DNA from: Fibrobacteraceae bacterium
GTDB lineage: Bacteria; Fibrobacterota; Fibrobacteria; Fibrobacterales; Fibrobacteraceae
Length of the DNA: 64,000 nucleotides
Direction: 5' to 3'
Assembly (NCBI GenBank): GCA_017631885.1
Contig: JAGBSH010000027.1
Location: 1-64,000, forward strand
A program made the position numbers and the translations under genes. The notes below the pieces were generated by a model that worked only from the letters and a program-made list of their open reading frames with translations, searched no databases and was not told the origin of the DNA. Below are positions 17,298 to 27,342 of this stretch, in pieces (position 1 is the first letter of the stretch; each line of letters begins with the position of its first letter).

Positions 17298-17384
17298 CCT
17301 TCCTGCGCTGGCATTACCCAGATCAGGTTCACGGGTCAAAGACAGATTAGCCTTACTCTCAGCCGGATTCCTCCAGCTCCCCGG
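17298..17384 (-). promoter_or_regulatory. TPP riboswitch (THI element)
   Basis: The minus strand reads as a canonical thiamine pyrophosphate aptamer: ccggggagctgg, then ggctgagagtaaggc, the core acccgtgaacctgatctggg and taatgccagcgcagga. All conserved core segments (CTGAGA, ACCTGA, GATCTGG, TAATGCCAGCG) are present. It lies 60 bases before the thiM start and should repress thiM-thiE when TPP is abundant. Confidence 0.96.
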
Positions 17385-17458
17385 GCAAAGATTGAATTTT
17401 AAAATTTCAACCTTTGTTTCATATTTAAAAAAAATCCAAATTTTTGGCAAGTCTTAGA

Positions 17459-19534
17459 TTAACTGCGTTTTCGAATGATGTCTCGGATTCTTGCAGCTTC
17501 TTCAAAATCAAGTTTGGCTGCAGCGGCTTTCATTTCAGATTCTAATTCTTCAATAGATTTTTCTTCTGGAATATTTTCTTCTGGTACTTTTACTTTTCCA
17601 AAAACTTCTGCTAAAGGATCTTGAATTTCTAATTGTTCTTCAACTTTTCTTTTTACAGATTTTGGTGTAATACCATATTTTGCATTAAATGCTTTTTGTA
17701 ATTCTCTACGGCGCAAAGTTTCTGTAATAGCTTTTTCCATGCTATCTGTCATATTATCGGCAAACAGCAAAACTTTACCAGAAACATTACGACTTGCGCG
17801 TCCCATTGTCTGAATCAAACTGCGATAATTACGCAAAAAACCTTCTTTATCTGCATCAAGAATGGCAACCAAAGAGACCTCTGGCAAATCTAAACCTTCG
17901 CGCAACAAATTAATCCCAACTAAAACATCAAATTCACCTAAACGAAGTCCACGAATTAAAGAATGCCGTTCAAACGTTTTTATTTCACTATGTAAATAAC
18001 GTGCACGAATCCCTACATCAACCAGATAATCTGTTAAATCTTGAGACATTTTTTTTGTCAAAGTCGTTATTAAAACCCGTTCACCTTTTTCGACAACTGT
18101 TTCTATTTGCTTTAACAAAACATCCATTTGGCCTTCAATAGGAAACACTTCAATTTCAGGGTCTAACAAACCTGTCGGCCGGTTAATCTGTTCCACTACT
18201 GCGCCACCCGTTTTCTTTAATTCATAATCACCTGGAGTCGCACTCACAAAAAGAACTTGCTCTGGATACATCATTTCAAATTCAGCAAAGTTCATCGGCC
18301 GATTATCTAATGCACAAGGGAGTCGAAAACCATATTCAACAAGAGTTGTTTTCCGCGATTTATCGCCTTCTGCCATACCACCTACTTGTGGCACACTCAC
18401 GTGCGACTCATCAATAAGCAAAAGCCAATCATTTCCAAAATAGTCAATTAGAGTAAATGGCCTTGTGCCAGGAGCTCGTTCTTCTATAATTCTTGAATAA
18501 TTTTCTATCCCAGAACAAATCCCTGTTTCACGAATCATTTCCATATCGTAACGAGTTCGGCTAGAAAGCCTTGCCGCTTCAAGGACCTTTCCTTCTTTTT
18601 CAAGTTGTTCTAAACGAATGTTTAATTCGTTTTGCATATTTTGCACAATACGTTTACGGCTATCTTCTCTTGTCACAAAGTGCTTTGCCGGAGCAATGCT
18701 CATTTCTGAAAGTTCTGCTAAAGTTTCTCCTGTGACCAAATGAAATCGAGAAAGCCGTTCAATAGAATCGCCCCACATTTCAATTCGTAAACCAATGTCA
18801 TCATAGCTCGGGTAAACTTCTATTACATCGCCCCGAACCCTGAAAGCACCACGAACCAAAGCGTAATCATTTCGTTCGTACTGGATATGGACTAAAGAGC
18901 GCAAAATATCATCTCTATCGCGTTCTTCGCCTTTTTTCAAACGAACCATTAAATCAAAATATTCCCGCGGGCTCCCAAGACCATAAATACAACTTACAGA
19001 AGCGACAATAATCGTGTCCCGCCTTGTCAATAAATTAGATGTAGCTCGAAGTCTAAGTTTATCAATTTCATCATTAATCGCTGCATCTTTTTCAATAAAT
19101 GTATCAGTGTGTACGATATAAGCTTCTGGTTGATAATAATCGTAATAGCTTACAAAATATTCCACCGCATTATGTGGAAAAAACGCTTTAAATTCTTGAT
19201 AAAGTTGTGCCGCTAAAGTTTTATTATGTGTAAGGATTAAAGTTGGTTTACCCACATTTTGGATAACATTTGCCATGGTGAATGTTTTCCCAGAACCAGT
19301 AACTCCCAAAAGACTTTGGAATTTTTCTTTTCTTTTTAAGAATCCTTCCGTAATTTCTCGAATAGCTTCTGGTTGGTCACCTGCTGGCTTATAATCACAT
19401 TCTAATTTAAATTCCGCTTTTGTAGGTGCTAAAAATTCCGGCAAAATCCCAGGGCGGCTTTGTTCAGGAGGAAGAACTCGTAAAAGTTCCTTCTGATAAG
19501 GGTCTGGAGAAATGGTCTTTCGAGCACGAGCCAT
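17459..19534 (-). CDS. uvrB: excinuclease ABC subunit B
   Basis: A 691-residue UvrB, the damage-verifying helicase-like subunit of nucleotide excision repair. Walker A is [10 protein letters not shown] at residues 77-86, the beta-hairpin is in [15 protein letters not shown], Walker B region in [12 protein letters not shown], and helicase motif VI in QTMGRASRN. The C-terminal UVR domain ([20 protein letters not shown]) that contacts UvrC/UvrA is present. The N-terminus is some 45 residues longer than usual before the conserved [11 protein letters not shown]. It follows the peptide-binding lipoprotein gene by 23 bases and may share its transcript. Confidence 0.96.
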   Translation of the reverse strand: MARARKTISPDPYQKELLRVLPPEQSRPGILPEFLAPTKAEFKLECDYKPAGDQPEAIREITEGFLKRKEKFQSLLGVTGSGKTFTMANVIQNVGKPTLILTHNKTLAAQLYQEFKAFFPHNAVEYFVSYYDYYQPEAYIVHTDTFIEKDAAINDEIDKLRLRATSNLLTRRDTIIVASVSCIYGLGSPREYFDLMVRLKKGEERDRDDILRSLVHIQYERNDYALVRGAFRVRGDVIEVYPSYDDIGLRIEMWGDSIERLSRFHLVTGETLAELSEMSIAPAKHFVTREDSRKRIVQNMQNELNIRLEQLEKEGKVLEAARLSSRTRYDMEMIRETGICSGIENYSRIIEERAPGTRPFTLIDYFGNDWLLLIDESHVSVPQVGGMAEGDKSRKTTLVEYGFRLPCALDNRPMNFAEFEMMYPEQVLFVSATPGDYELKKTGGAVVEQINRPTGLLDPEIEVFPIEGQMDVLLKQIETVVEKGERVLITTLTKKMSQDLTDYLVDVGIRARYLHSEIKTFERHSLIRGLRLGEFDVLVGINLLREGLDLPEVSLVAILDADKEGFLRNYRSLIQTMGRASRNVSGKVLLFADNMTDSMEKAITETLRRRELQKAFNAKYGITPKSVKRKVEEQLEIQDPLAEVFGKVKVPEENIPEEKSIEELESEMKAAAAKLDFEEAARIRDIIRKRS

Positions 19535-19557
19535 ATTAACGAAAAAACTTTAAAATA

Positions 19558-21327
19558 TTATTGCCTTACTTCTTTAGGTTCTAAAGGTAAAGTTTTACCT
19601 TCTTTAATAGCCTTATTTAAAGCATTTGCTTTTTTAGCGTCATAGAACCAATAAACTGGAATAGATTCTTCTCGACCGAATTTATCAAAAACTTTTTCTG
19701 GGGTGCCAAAACGATTCCAATATAACATTCTATGATGTTCAGCTTGCCACATCAAAACATAAGGCACAATTTCTGTTAGCCGGTTATCTAAAGAACGCAA
19801 AATTTCATTTCTTTTTTCTAAGTTAAATTCAGTTTTTTGCAAATTAATTAAGCTATCTACAATAGCATCTTGTAATCCAGAAAGATTATTTGTTCCTTTT
19901 GCATTAGCTGTTGCTGAATGCCATGAAGCCTCAGGATCTCTTAAGCGTCCAGCGCCCCAATTCACCCAATACATATCAAAATCTGCTTCGTCTAAACGTT
20001 TGCGTAAAGTACTCTGTGACATTTGTTCAATATTTACACGAATGCCTGCTTTTTTCAAATCTTCTTGGTATAAAGTTAAATGCCGCATTTCAGAAGAAGA
20101 AGTGATAAAGGTGATTTCAAATGGTTTGCCATTCTTAGAAAGCATTCCTTCTGCATCTGGTACAAAACCAGCTTCTGACAACAACTTTCTTGCCGAATCT
20201 GGTGCATAAGCAAATTCTGGAGCACTAGGATTTTTATTGTTTTCCCACAAATCTGGGTAATAACTATTCAACAAGAAATACTGATTATACATATACTTTT
20301 CGTTCATCATTTCTCGATTCATTAACATTGAAAGCGCTTTACGAACGCGAACATCTTGGAATTTTTCTTTCCGCAAATTAAAGGCCATTCCTTGAAAACC
20401 AATAGGTTCTTTGTTGTATATTTTTTGCTTTACAACATGACCTTTTTGTACGGCATCAAAGTCTGTTTGTTTCATCCAAATGGCAGATGTATAAAGAGCA
20501 TACGCATCAAAATTTTGCTTTTTAAATGCTTCTAATACTTTGGTTTGATCTTCCATAAAACGGAATTTTATTTTTTCAAAATTATACTTGCCACGATTCC
20601 AATTTTTAGCAAAGCCCCACCAATCTTGATTTCTTTCTAATTCTACATAACGATCTTCTCTAAATTCTTTGATTTTATACGGTCCACTCACCACAGGAAA
20701 TTCAAAACGGATATTATTAAAATCTTTACTTTCCCATATATGTTTTGGGAAAGCGGTTAAACCAGCTGCTTCCCAGAAATTTCCCCAATGAGATTCTTTT
20801 GCTACAACGCGAATTGTTAAAGAATCTAAAATTTCTGGTCTTTCAAATCGACTTAATCCCACTTTGAAAATAGGGGTTAAATTTTTAGGAGACATAATTA
20901 CATCATAATAAAACTGCACATCTTCTGCTGTTACAGATTTACCATCGCTCCATTTAGCACGTGAATCTATTTTAAAAGTAAATGTTTTTCCATCTTCTGA
21001 AACTTTCCACTCTGAAGCAAGCACTCCTATTTCTCTATCTTCAACAGAATGTAATGTCACTAATGGTTCAAACATGAGGCTCATTAACTGTGCAGAAAAA
21101 CTATTGTAATCTTCCCACATGTTGAATGACTTTGGCATAGAAGAGCCCCACAATGTAATAGAGCCACATGGTAGAGCTTCTTTAGAAGCTATCGGATCAA
21201 ACTCCCCTGTTCCTTCTGCTAAAGCTTTAGGTTCTAGACAAGATACTTCTTTTATTGATTCGGTTTTCTTTTCATTACACGCATTCACGAAAAACGCTAA
21301 CAATGCAATAGCCAAAATTTTATACAT
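19558..21327 (-). CDS. ABC transporter peptide-binding lipoprotein, family 5
   Basis: A roughly 589-residue periplasmic solute-binding protein of the SBP_bac_5 family (oligopeptide, dipeptide or nickel uptake). The N-terminus MYKILAIALLAFFVNAC is a lipoprotein signal with Cys after NA. Typical internal sequences are LASEWKVSEDGKTFTFKID, KWSDGKSVTAEDVQFYYD, VRKALSMLMNREMM and DMYWVNWGAGRLRDP. The frame opens at 21363, but the ATG at 21327 has AGGAG six bases upstream and starts just after the rnc stop, so I chose it. No permease or ATPase genes are adjacent. Substrate unknown. Confidence 0.9.
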   Translation of the reverse strand: MYKILAIALLAFFVNACNEKKTESIKEVSCLEPKALAEGTGEFDPIASKEALPCGSITLWGSSMPKSFNMWEDYNSFSAQLMSLMFEPLVTLHSVEDREIGVLASEWKVSEDGKTFTFKIDSRAKWSDGKSVTAEDVQFYYDVIMSPKNLTPIFKVGLSRFERPEILDSLTIRVVAKESHWGNFWEAAGLTAFPKHIWESKDFNNIRFEFPVVSGPYKIKEFREDRYVELERNQDWWGFAKNWNRGKYNFEKIKFRFMEDQTKVLEAFKKQNFDAYALYTSAIWMKQTDFDAVQKGHVVKQKIYNKEPIGFQGMAFNLRKEKFQDVRVRKALSMLMNREMMNEKYMYNQYFLLNSYYPDLWENNKNPSAPEFAYAPDSARKLLSEAGFVPDAEGMLSKNGKPFEITFITSSSEMRHLTLYQEDLKKAGIRVNIEQMSQSTLRKRLDEADFDMYWVNWGAGRLRDPEASWHSATANAKGTNNLSGLQDAIVDSLINLQKTEFNLEKRNEILRSLDNRLTEIVPYVLMWQAEHHRMLYWNRFGTPEKVFDKFGREESIPVYWFYDAKKANALNKAIKEGKTLPLEPKEVRQ

Positions 21328-21337
21328 CCAAAGACTC

Positions 21338-22099
21338 CTATTCAGATTTTTTTTCTTGTTCATTCGCTAAATATTGTAAAGCTTGTCTTGCGGCTTCTTG
21401 TTCAGCTTTTTTCTTTGAATTGCCTTTACCGCGACCACAAGGCACTCCTTGCAAATAAACTTCCATTTCAAATATTTTTAAATGTTCCGGCCCAGTTTCT
21501 GACAGAATCCGATACTCAGGAACAGGAAGTGCTAACCCCTGCATGTGTTCAAGAAGTTGGCTTTTATAATTGACAAATTCTGGACCAGAAAGGATTTCTT
21601 CTATCCGCGGGAAATGAAATCGCACTAACAATTTACGAGCTTCTTCAAGACCGCCATCTAAAAAGACTGCTCCAAGAACTGCTTCAAAAGCATCAGAAAG
21701 AATACTTTCTTTAAGACGTCCGCCCATACGAGCTTCGCCTTTTGCTATGCGAACAAAACTCCCTAAATCCCAAGCAAGAGAAGTTTGGGCTAATGCATGC
21801 CCAGAAACAATTGCACTTTTTCGTTTAGAAAGTTCTCCTTCTGAAGATTCTGGATATGTCTTGTACAAATATTCTGTAACAAGCATATTCAACACAGAAT
21901 CCCCTAAAAACTCTAACCTTTCATTATTTTCCCAGTATGGGAGATTTTTTCCACTCAACCAAGAACGATGGATTAAAGCATGAGCTAGCAATGATGGCTC
22001 ACGGAATACATAGCCAATCTTTTGCTCTAATCCTTCGCCCTTTCCATGGCGGCGAAACCAATATTTCAGGATTTTTTTGATTACACTTTTTTTTGTCAA
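21338..22099 (-). CDS. rnc: ribonuclease III
   Basis: A 253-residue double-strand-specific endoribonuclease for rRNA and mRNA processing. The family signature NNERLEFLGDSVLNMLVTEY is intact, with catalytic Glu/Asp residues, and the second acidic cluster appears in SILSDAFEAVLGAVFLDGG. A C-terminal dsRNA-binding domain is seen from about residue 175 (NYKSQLLEHMQG ... GKGNSKKKAEQEAARQALQYL). It is separated from the fab operon by the terminator at 22198-22228 and is followed closely by the peptide-binding lipoprotein gene. Confidence 0.95.
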   Translation of the reverse strand: MTKKSVIKKILKYWFRRHGKGEGLEQKIGYVFREPSLLAHALIHRSWLSGKNLPYWENNERLEFLGDSVLNMLVTEYLYKTYPESSEGELSKRKSAIVSGHALAQTSLAWDLGSFVRIAKGEARMGGRLKESILSDAFEAVLGAVFLDGGLEEARKLLVRFHFPRIEEILSGPEFVNYKSQLLEHMQGLALPVPEYRILSETGPEHLKIFEMEVYLQGVPCGRGKGNSKKKAEQEAARQALQYLANEQEKKSE

Positions 22100-22197
22100 G
22101 AACGCACCTTCTTTATGTTAGGCCGATTATTTTTAAAATAAAAATTTCTCTTTCTTTTGATTTTATAAAGTCTTTTTTTTGTAACGGATTAGGGCAT

Positions 22198-22228
22198 AAA
22201 AAAAGCGCGCCGTTGGCGCGCTTTTTTT
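22198..22228 (-). terminator. intrinsic terminator after acpP
   Basis: A G+C stem gcgcgc (22205-22210 with 22216-22221), 5-base loop, flanked by A7 and T7, so it works in either direction. It lies 12 bases past the acpP stop and ends the fabD-fabG-acpP transcript. Confidence 0.9.
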
Positions 22229-22239
22229 ACGTATATCTA

Positions 22240-22479
22240 TTAGCCTTTTTTGCTTTCGATAAAAGCAACTACGTCAGCTACAGTTACGAATTTTTCAGAT
22301 TCAGAATCCATGATTTCCAAATCAAATTCATCTTCCAAAGCCATCACGAGTTCTACGCGATCCAAAGAGTCTGCGCCAAGATCATTCACAAAAGAAGATT
22401 CTGGCTTAACATCTTCTGCCTTAACACCGAGCTTGTCAACAACAACGTCGGTTACTTTTTTAAGAAGTTCTTCGTTCAT
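22240..22479 (-). CDS. acpP: acyl carrier protein
   Basis: A 79-residue carrier of growing fatty acyl chains. The phosphopantetheine attachment site is the Ser in [12 protein letters not shown]. Overall acidity and length are typical. An in-frame ATG exists at 22491, but the ATG at 22479 has GGAG about seven bases upstream and gives the usual start MNEELLKKV, so I prefer it. It is the last gene of the fabD-fabG-acpP operon, 45 bases after fabG, and a strong terminator follows. Confidence 0.95.
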   Translation of the reverse strand: MNEELLKKVTDVVVDKLGVKAEDVKPESSFVNDLGADSLDRVELVMALEDEFDLEIMDSESEKFVTVADVVAFIESKKG

Positions 22480-22524
22480 ATTATACTCCATTGAGAGGTT
22501 TAGGTTAAATGTAATAAAAAATTT

Positions 22525-23265
22525 CTAAGCGTTCAACCCACCATCAACGCCTAAAACTTGTCCAGTGATATAACGGGCTTCGTCAGAAGCTAAAAAAGCT
22601 ACGGCACAAGCCACATCAAAAGGTTTGCCCAAATCTTGAACTGGAATTGCTGCTTTATACTTTTCAACGGTTTCTTGAGGTAATTTATCCGTCATAGCTG
22701 TTTGGATAAAACCTGGAGCCACAGCATTCACAGTAATACCCCTAGAAGCAAATTCCATTGCATTTGATTTAGTAATACCAATAAGCCCTGCTTTTGAAGC
22801 AGCATAATTCGCTTGACCTGCTTGTGTGCGAATACCGTTAATACTTGCCATATTAATAATACGACCTTGCCTGCGTCCCATCATGTGGCGAGCTAAAGCT
22901 CTTGTGCAAACAAAAACAGAGCGCAGATTTACGCGAATAACATCATCAAAATCAGGATCTTTCATGCGCATCATAAGACCATCTCTTGTAATGCCAGCAT
23001 TATTAACCAAGATATCTACAGCACCGAATTCTTCGATAATGCCTTTAAATATTTCATTAACTTGTTCAGAATCAGAAACATCTATACCATAACTATTGAC
23101 TTTAACACCATATTCTTTTGCAATAGATTCAGCAATATCTGGGTTTTCTCTTGTAGCAATCAAAGCCACATTTGCACCGCGAGAAGCTAATACTTTAGCG
23201 ACTTCTAAACCAATCCCACGGGAAGCCCCTGTTACAATTGCTGTTTTTCCTTTTAAACAAAACAT
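22525..23265 (-). CDS. fabG: 3-oxoacyl-ACP reductase
   Basis: A 246-residue short-chain dehydrogenase that reduces 3-oxoacyl-ACP with NADPH in fatty acid elongation. The cofactor motif TGASRGIG is at residues 12-19, NNAG near 87, and the catalytic Ser-Tyr-Lys set is seen in MASINGIR and YAASKAG. The C-terminus (ITGQVLGVDGG) is typical. It starts 2 bases after the fabD stop. Confidence 0.95.
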   Translation of the reverse strand: MFCLKGKTAIVTGASRGIGLEVAKVLASRGANVALIATRENPDIAESIAKEYGVKVNSYGIDVSDSEQVNEIFKGIIEEFGAVDILVNNAGITRDGLMMRMKDPDFDDVIRVNLRSVFVCTRALARHMMGRRQGRIINMASINGIRTQAGQANYAASKAGLIGITKSNAMEFASRGITVNAVAPGFIQTAMTDKLPQETVEKYKAAIPVQDLGKPFDVACAVAFLASDEARYITGQVLGVDGGLNA

Positions 23266-23267
23266 AT

Positions 23268-24188
23268 TTATTCCTTTATTGCTTGAAAAGCTTCAAGCGT
23301 TTCAATAGGTGTAACTTTAACATCACGAGTGATTTTGCGCATAAGTCCCATAAGAACTTTTCCAGAACCTATTTCAAAGCCTTCTTGAACACCAAGTTCC
23401 AAAGCTTTGTTCATAGAATCATTCCAACGAACTGGAGATACAAGTTGCTTAACGAGTAAGTCTGCGATTTCTTTTCCACTTTCTACTGGAGTTGCAGTAA
23501 CATTTGCAATAAGCGGTTTTTGCAAGTCTTTAAATTCTGTTTTTGCAATAGCTTCAGCAAGCCCTTCTTTTGCAAAATCCATCAATGGACTATGGAAAGC
23601 TCCAGAAACCGCTAAAGGAATTGCTTTGATACCTTCAGCACCACAAATTTCCACCATTTTTTCAATCCCAGCCACAGAACCAGAAACGACTATCTGACCA
23701 GGACAATTGATATTTGCAGGAACAACCACACCTTCAGCACTAGCCAATTCGCAAAGAGAAAGAACTTTAGCTTCGTCTTGTCCCATAATTGCAGCCATTG
23801 CACCTGGATTTTTTGAACCAGCACTAGCCATTAATTCACCACGGGCTCTAACCAAACGTAAACCATCTGCAAAACTAAATCCGCCAGCAGCACAAATCGC
23901 AGAATATTCTCCAAGAGAATGACCAGCAACAAAATCAAAAGCAAAACCTTCTGACTTCAAAAGTTCCATAACCATCATAGAACAAGTGAATAAAGCTGGC
24001 TGCGTATTTTCTGTACTTTTTAAAACATCTTCTGGACCTTCAGCCATCATTTTAGAAAGAGAAAATCCAAGAGTTTCATCGGCTTCTTGTAAAAGAGATG
24101 CCGCCGGAGAAAAAGATTGAGCCAATGCTTGACCCATTCCGATATATTGAGAACCCTGTCCAGGGAAAAGAAGTATTCGTTTTGACAT
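23268..24188 (-). CDS. fabD: malonyl-CoA:ACP transacylase
   Basis: A roughly 306-residue acyltransferase loading malonate onto ACP. The N-terminal LFPGQGSQYIGMG, the active-site GHSLGEYSA and the late GAFHSPLM with catalytic His are all present. The frame opens at a TTG at 24209, but the ATG at 24188 has GGAG seven bases upstream and yields the standard start MSKRILLFPGQG. It heads the fabD-fabG-acpP operon. No fabH gene lies beside plsX here, unlike many bacteria. Confidence 0.95.
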   Translation of the reverse strand: MSKRILLFPGQGSQYIGMGQALAQSFSPAASLLQEADETLGFSLSKMMAEGPEDVLKSTENTQPALFTCSMMVMELLKSEGFAFDFVAGHSLGEYSAICAAGGFSFADGLRLVRARGELMASAGSKNPGAMAAIMGQDEAKVLSLCELASAEGVVVPANINCPGQIVVSGSVAGIEKMVEICGAEGIKAIPLAVSGAFHSPLMDFAKEGLAEAIAKTEFKDLQKPLIANVTATPVESGKEIADLLVKQLVSPVRWNDSMNKALELGVQEGFEIGSGKVLMGLMRKITRDVKVTPIETLEAFQAIKE

Positions 24189-24302
24189 AGATACTCCAAA
24201 AGTTAACACAACTTTAGCAAATTGACTTCAAAAAAACGCTTTTTTGCTTTAGTAAATACTTTTAAGAAAATATAAATGAACTGACTTTCAAATAATTTCA
24301 AA

Positions 24303-24337
24303 AAAAACGGCCCACTAACAAAAGTGAAGCCGTTTTT
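24303..24337 (-). terminator. intrinsic terminator after plsX
   Basis: Stem aaaaacggc with gccgttttt (24303-24311 with 24329-24337), extended inside by cact/agtg pairing. It is placed 20 bases past the plsX stop and separates it from fabD. Confidence 0.8.
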
Positions 24338-24357
24338 ACTATTTGTGGAAAAATCCA

Positions 24358-25329
24358 TTATTGATTCATTCCACTTAATTTTTCGCCTATTTTCTGAGCC
24401 ACACCATTTTTTGCAAAACGGCAAGCAGCAAGGCAAGCTTGCTTAATAGCTAAAGCATCAGAAATACCGTGAGCAATTAAACCTGTTCCATTCAAACCAA
24501 GTAATAAAGCCCCGCCGGCATTACGATAATCCCAAGTTTCATCAAAACGACGACCAGCAGGAGTATCGATTTTACCAAACAATTCATTATGAAGGATATA
24601 GAAACCTTCAATCATTTTTAGAACCACATTACCAGTATAACCAGAACAGACAAGAACATCTGCTCCACCAAGAAGAACTTCACGACCTTCAATGTTACCA
24701 ATAAAGTTAATTGCTTCTACATTCTTGAGAAGTTGATAAGCTTCTTGAATAACAGCAGGGCCTTTCTTTTCTTCTTCGCCCATATTGAGAAGAGCAACTC
24801 TTGGATTTTCAACTCCAAGATAACATTCTGCAAAAACGGAACCTGCTTTTGCAAAATCTACAAGCACAGGAGCCTTTTCGTCTACGTTTGCACCTGCATC
24901 AACCATGACCATCTGGCCTTTAGCGGTTGGGAGAATGCAACCAATAGGTGGTCTTGCAAAGTTTTCACTTGTTCTGCCAAGAAGCATTAAGCAAGAAGCC
25001 ATCATCGCGCCAGAATTACCAGCACTTACACTTGCTTGAACAAGTCCTTTCTTTTGCAAAGCAACACAAGTCACCAAACCTGAATTTGGTTTCTTACGCA
25101 ATACTTCTACAGGATGTTCATCCATAGCAACAGGTTCCGGAGCATCTACTATTGATATAGCATCTCCTGAGTAACCGAGTTTTTCTAAACCTTGCTTAAC
25201 CACTTCTTGTGGACCACAAAGTACAACATGCAGTTCACCAGCTGCTTCTTGCACGGCACGAACCGCACCATCAATTACTACATCTGGAGCATAATCGCCA
25301 CCAAGTGCGTCTAGTGCTACTTTAATCAT
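24358..25329 (-). CDS. plsX: phosphate acyltransferase PlsX
   Basis: A 323-residue enzyme making acyl-phosphate from acyl-ACP for phospholipid synthesis. Typical motifs are VALDALGGDYAPDVVIDGA at the start, SAGNSGAMMASCLMLLGR, PTAKGQMVMVDAGANVD, NFIGNIEGREV and CSGYTGNVVLKMIEG. It follows rpmF by 43 bases in the conserved DUF177-rpmF-plsX order and is ended by a terminator before the fab operon. Confidence 0.95.
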   Translation of the reverse strand: MIKVALDALGGDYAPDVVIDGAVRAVQEAAGELHVVLCGPQEVVKQGLEKLGYSGDAISIVDAPEPVAMDEHPVEVLRKKPNSGLVTCVALQKKGLVQASVSAGNSGAMMASCLMLLGRTSENFARPPIGCILPTAKGQMVMVDAGANVDEKAPVLVDFAKAGSVFAECYLGVENPRVALLNMGEEEKKGPAVIQEAYQLLKNVEAINFIGNIEGREVLLGGADVLVCSGYTGNVVLKMIEGFYILHNELFGKIDTPAGRRFDETWDYRNAGGALLLGLNGTGLIAHGISDALAIKQACLAACRFAKNGVAQKIGEKLSGMNQ

Positions 25330-25372
25330 AGAATCTCCTTGTTTACAAGGCTATGGGGTTATTAAACGTCTA

Positions 25373-25555
25373 TTAAGCGTCGGCCATGCGGACGACTTCC
25401 ACACCATTGTAATAACCACAAACAGGGCATACACGGTGAGGACGCTTTACGGAACCGCAATGTTCACAAGTAGACATTGCTGGCACTTCCATTTTCCAAT
25501 GAGAACGGCGTTTGTCGCGACGAGCAGTCGAGGTTTTTCTTTTTGGGACGGCCAT
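25373..25555 (-). CDS. rpmF: 50S ribosomal protein L32
   Basis: A 60-residue ribosomal protein. [19 protein letters not shown] is the classic bL32 N-terminus; [20 protein letters not shown] supplies two CxxC pairs for zinc, so this is the zinc-binding form. It lies between the DUF177 gene and plsX, as in many bacteria. Confidence 0.97.
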   Translation of the reverse strand: MAVPKRKTSTARRDKRRSHWKMEVPAMSTCEHCGSVKRPHRVCPVCGYYNGVEVVRMADA

Positions 25556-25564
25556 TGTTCACTC

Positions 25565-26122
25565 CTATTCGGCTTTTTCCATTTTGCACTTAAGTGCTTT
25601 CAATTTTTCCCAACGAGGATCTTCTAAAGATTCTGGAGAAGAATCAACAAAAGAAAAATTTTCGTCAGGATTTTTTACCGGATACATTGGCTCTTGCAAT
25701 ATGACAAGTTGCCTAATGCACTCCGAAACATCCACATACTCTTGATTGACTGGAATACGAACTACAAAGACATCCGCATCTTCATCATCAAGTTCCTGAG
25801 AAGCGACTTGTTCTCGTACAACTTCTAGCACCATTTCCGTAGAAAAAGGACGTTCAAAAGTTTCTAGCGTCCGGGCGCAAACCAAGTTTTGGGTACCAGA
25901 TAGCGAACCAGTCAACAGAAACTTACCCTGTTCTTCTGGGCTAACCAAGACCTTTGCCGTTAAATCACCAACAAGGCGAAGTTCTTCAAAGAGCTCCGGT
26001 GCTTCAGAAGATGGCCATTTCACCGCTATTTCGGTAGAATCCGCCAGATTTTTCGCTAAATCGATTCTCAAAGTGCCCCAAATATAGAAATAAAGTCCGT
26101 TTTTAGCAAAAAAAATCTGCAT
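25565..26122 (-). CDS. YceD/DUF177 family protein
   Basis: Up to 185 residues. DUF177 (YceD) proteins are associated with 23S rRNA accumulation and lie before rpmF, as here. Family features seen are the conserved Cys-Arg pair in LVCARTLETFERPF, the acidic stretch in the middle and DVSECIRQLVILQEPMYP near the end. The ATG at 26122 adds an odd N-terminus; a TTG at about 26071 would give the more typical start RIDLAKNL, so the real protein may be about 168 residues. It is the first gene of the DUF177-rpmF-plsX operon, divergent from the glycosyltransferase. Confidence 0.85.
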   Translation of the reverse strand: MQIFFAKNGLYFYIWGTLRIDLAKNLADSTEIAVKWPSSEAPELFEELRLVGDLTAKVLVSPEEQGKFLLTGSLSGTQNLVCARTLETFERPFSTEMVLEVVREQVASQELDDEDADVFVVRIPVNQEYVDVSECIRQLVILQEPMYPVKNPDENFSFVDSSPESLEDPRWEKLKALKCKMEKAE

Positions 26123-26195
26123 CTATCGGAAAAATGACCCTAGAAAACATTTTTCACTGCCAAAAACATCGTTCTTAAAATTAGATTTTGCCGCA

Positions 26196-27332
26196 ATGAT
26201 ACTTATAGATATCTTTACTTATCTCTATTTAGCCCTTTTACTTTTGTCCGCCATCTTCTATGTCGGGCTAGTAATGCGTATGTTTTTTGCAATGGGTAAA
26301 TTAAAACAAGGAAAAGATATCACCCAACCACCGCCTTCAGTCAGTGTCCTTATTTCTGCAAGAAACGAAGAAGCTAATCTTTCTGCTTTACTTGAAAGTT
26401 TACTCAAACAAGATTATCAAGGTAACTGGGATATATGGATTGCAAATGACCGTTCAACCGATAACACTCAAAGCATTCTTGATTCTTACGCTGAAAAATT
26501 CCCCGAAAAATTACACATTCTGACTATCACTGAACTTCCTCCAAATACAAGTCCTAAAAAGAATGCCATTTCTCAAATGGTTGCCCAGTGTTCTAACGAA
26601 CTACTTTTACTAACAGATGCCGATTGCAAACTTCCCCCGACCTGGATATCAGGAATGGTTAAAGAATTTGAACCTGGTATTGATTTTGTAGCTGGCCACT
26701 CTTATTTAGAATTACCTGAAACAGCAAACATCTTGCTTTATATGCAAGCAGTTGAAACTATGTCTTACCGAATAGCCGGCACAGCAGGACTTGCATTGCG
26801 TCTTCCTTTAACAAGTACTGGTAATAATATTGCTTACAGGAAAAGTTTCTTTTTAAATGTCAACGGATTTAAAAACGTAAGCCATATACAAAGTGGCGAT
26901 GACGATTTATTGATGCAAAAAGCCGCATCAAACCCTTACTCTATGCGCTATTGCGTAAACCCAGATACATTTGTAACCACTTTTGGAAAAGAAACATTTA
27001 GAGAACTTTGGGAACAAAGAAAACGCTGGGCTTCTAAAACTATCTATTACACTCCACGAACTTTAAGAGTTCTTGCCGGCATCTTTATTTTCTTCCTTTG
27101 CTTAACATTTTTCCCTTTATTTGTTTTATTAAAATTCAATACTTTCTGGTTTGTTCTTTTAGCCTTTATCTTAAAAATATGTGCTGATTGCTTTTTATTT
27201 AAAAGAGGACTTTCTGTATTTAAGCAAGAATTCCTTTTCAAATGGTTTATACCTGTAGAATTTCTACACGCTCCCTTTACTGTATTTGCAGTTTTATTTG
27301 GGGTTTTAGGCAAATTTAAATGGAAAAATTGA
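26196..27332 (+). CDS. membrane glycosyltransferase, family 2
   Basis: A 378-residue GT2 enzyme. One transmembrane helix starts the protein (residues about 4-30) and two or more hydrophobic segments lie between 295 and 375. The catalytic domain shows VSVLISARNEEANLSALLESL, NDRSTDNTQ, the DxD-type LLLTDADCKL, and the QxxRW-type motif in QRKRWASK. This layout is that of processive or lipid-linked inner-membrane glycosyltransferases. The substrate is unknown. It is followed by topB after 10 bases and may be co-transcribed. Confidence 0.88.
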   Translation: MILIDIFTYLYLALLLLSAIFYVGLVMRMFFAMGKLKQGKDITQPPPSVSVLISARNEEANLSALLESLLKQDYQGNWDIWIANDRSTDNTQSILDSYAEKFPEKLHILTITELPPNTSPKKNAISQMVAQCSNELLLLTDADCKLPPTWISGMVKEFEPGIDFVAGHSYLELPETANILLYMQAVETMSYRIAGTAGLALRLPLTSTGNNIAYRKSFFLNVNGFKNVSHIQSGDDDLLMQKAASNPYSMRYCVNPDTFVTTFGKETFRELWEQRKRWASKTIYYTPRTLRVLAGIFIFFLCLTFFPLFVLLKFNTFWFVLLAFILKICADCFLFKRGLSVFKQEFLFKWFIPVEFLHAPFTVFAVLFGVLGKFKWKN

Positions 27333-27342
27333 GGTTTATAAA

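Noticed and set aside
24203-24436. 77-codon minus-strand frame between plsX and fabD
   Set aside because: It overlaps the plsX end in another frame and crosses the terminator at 24303-24337.
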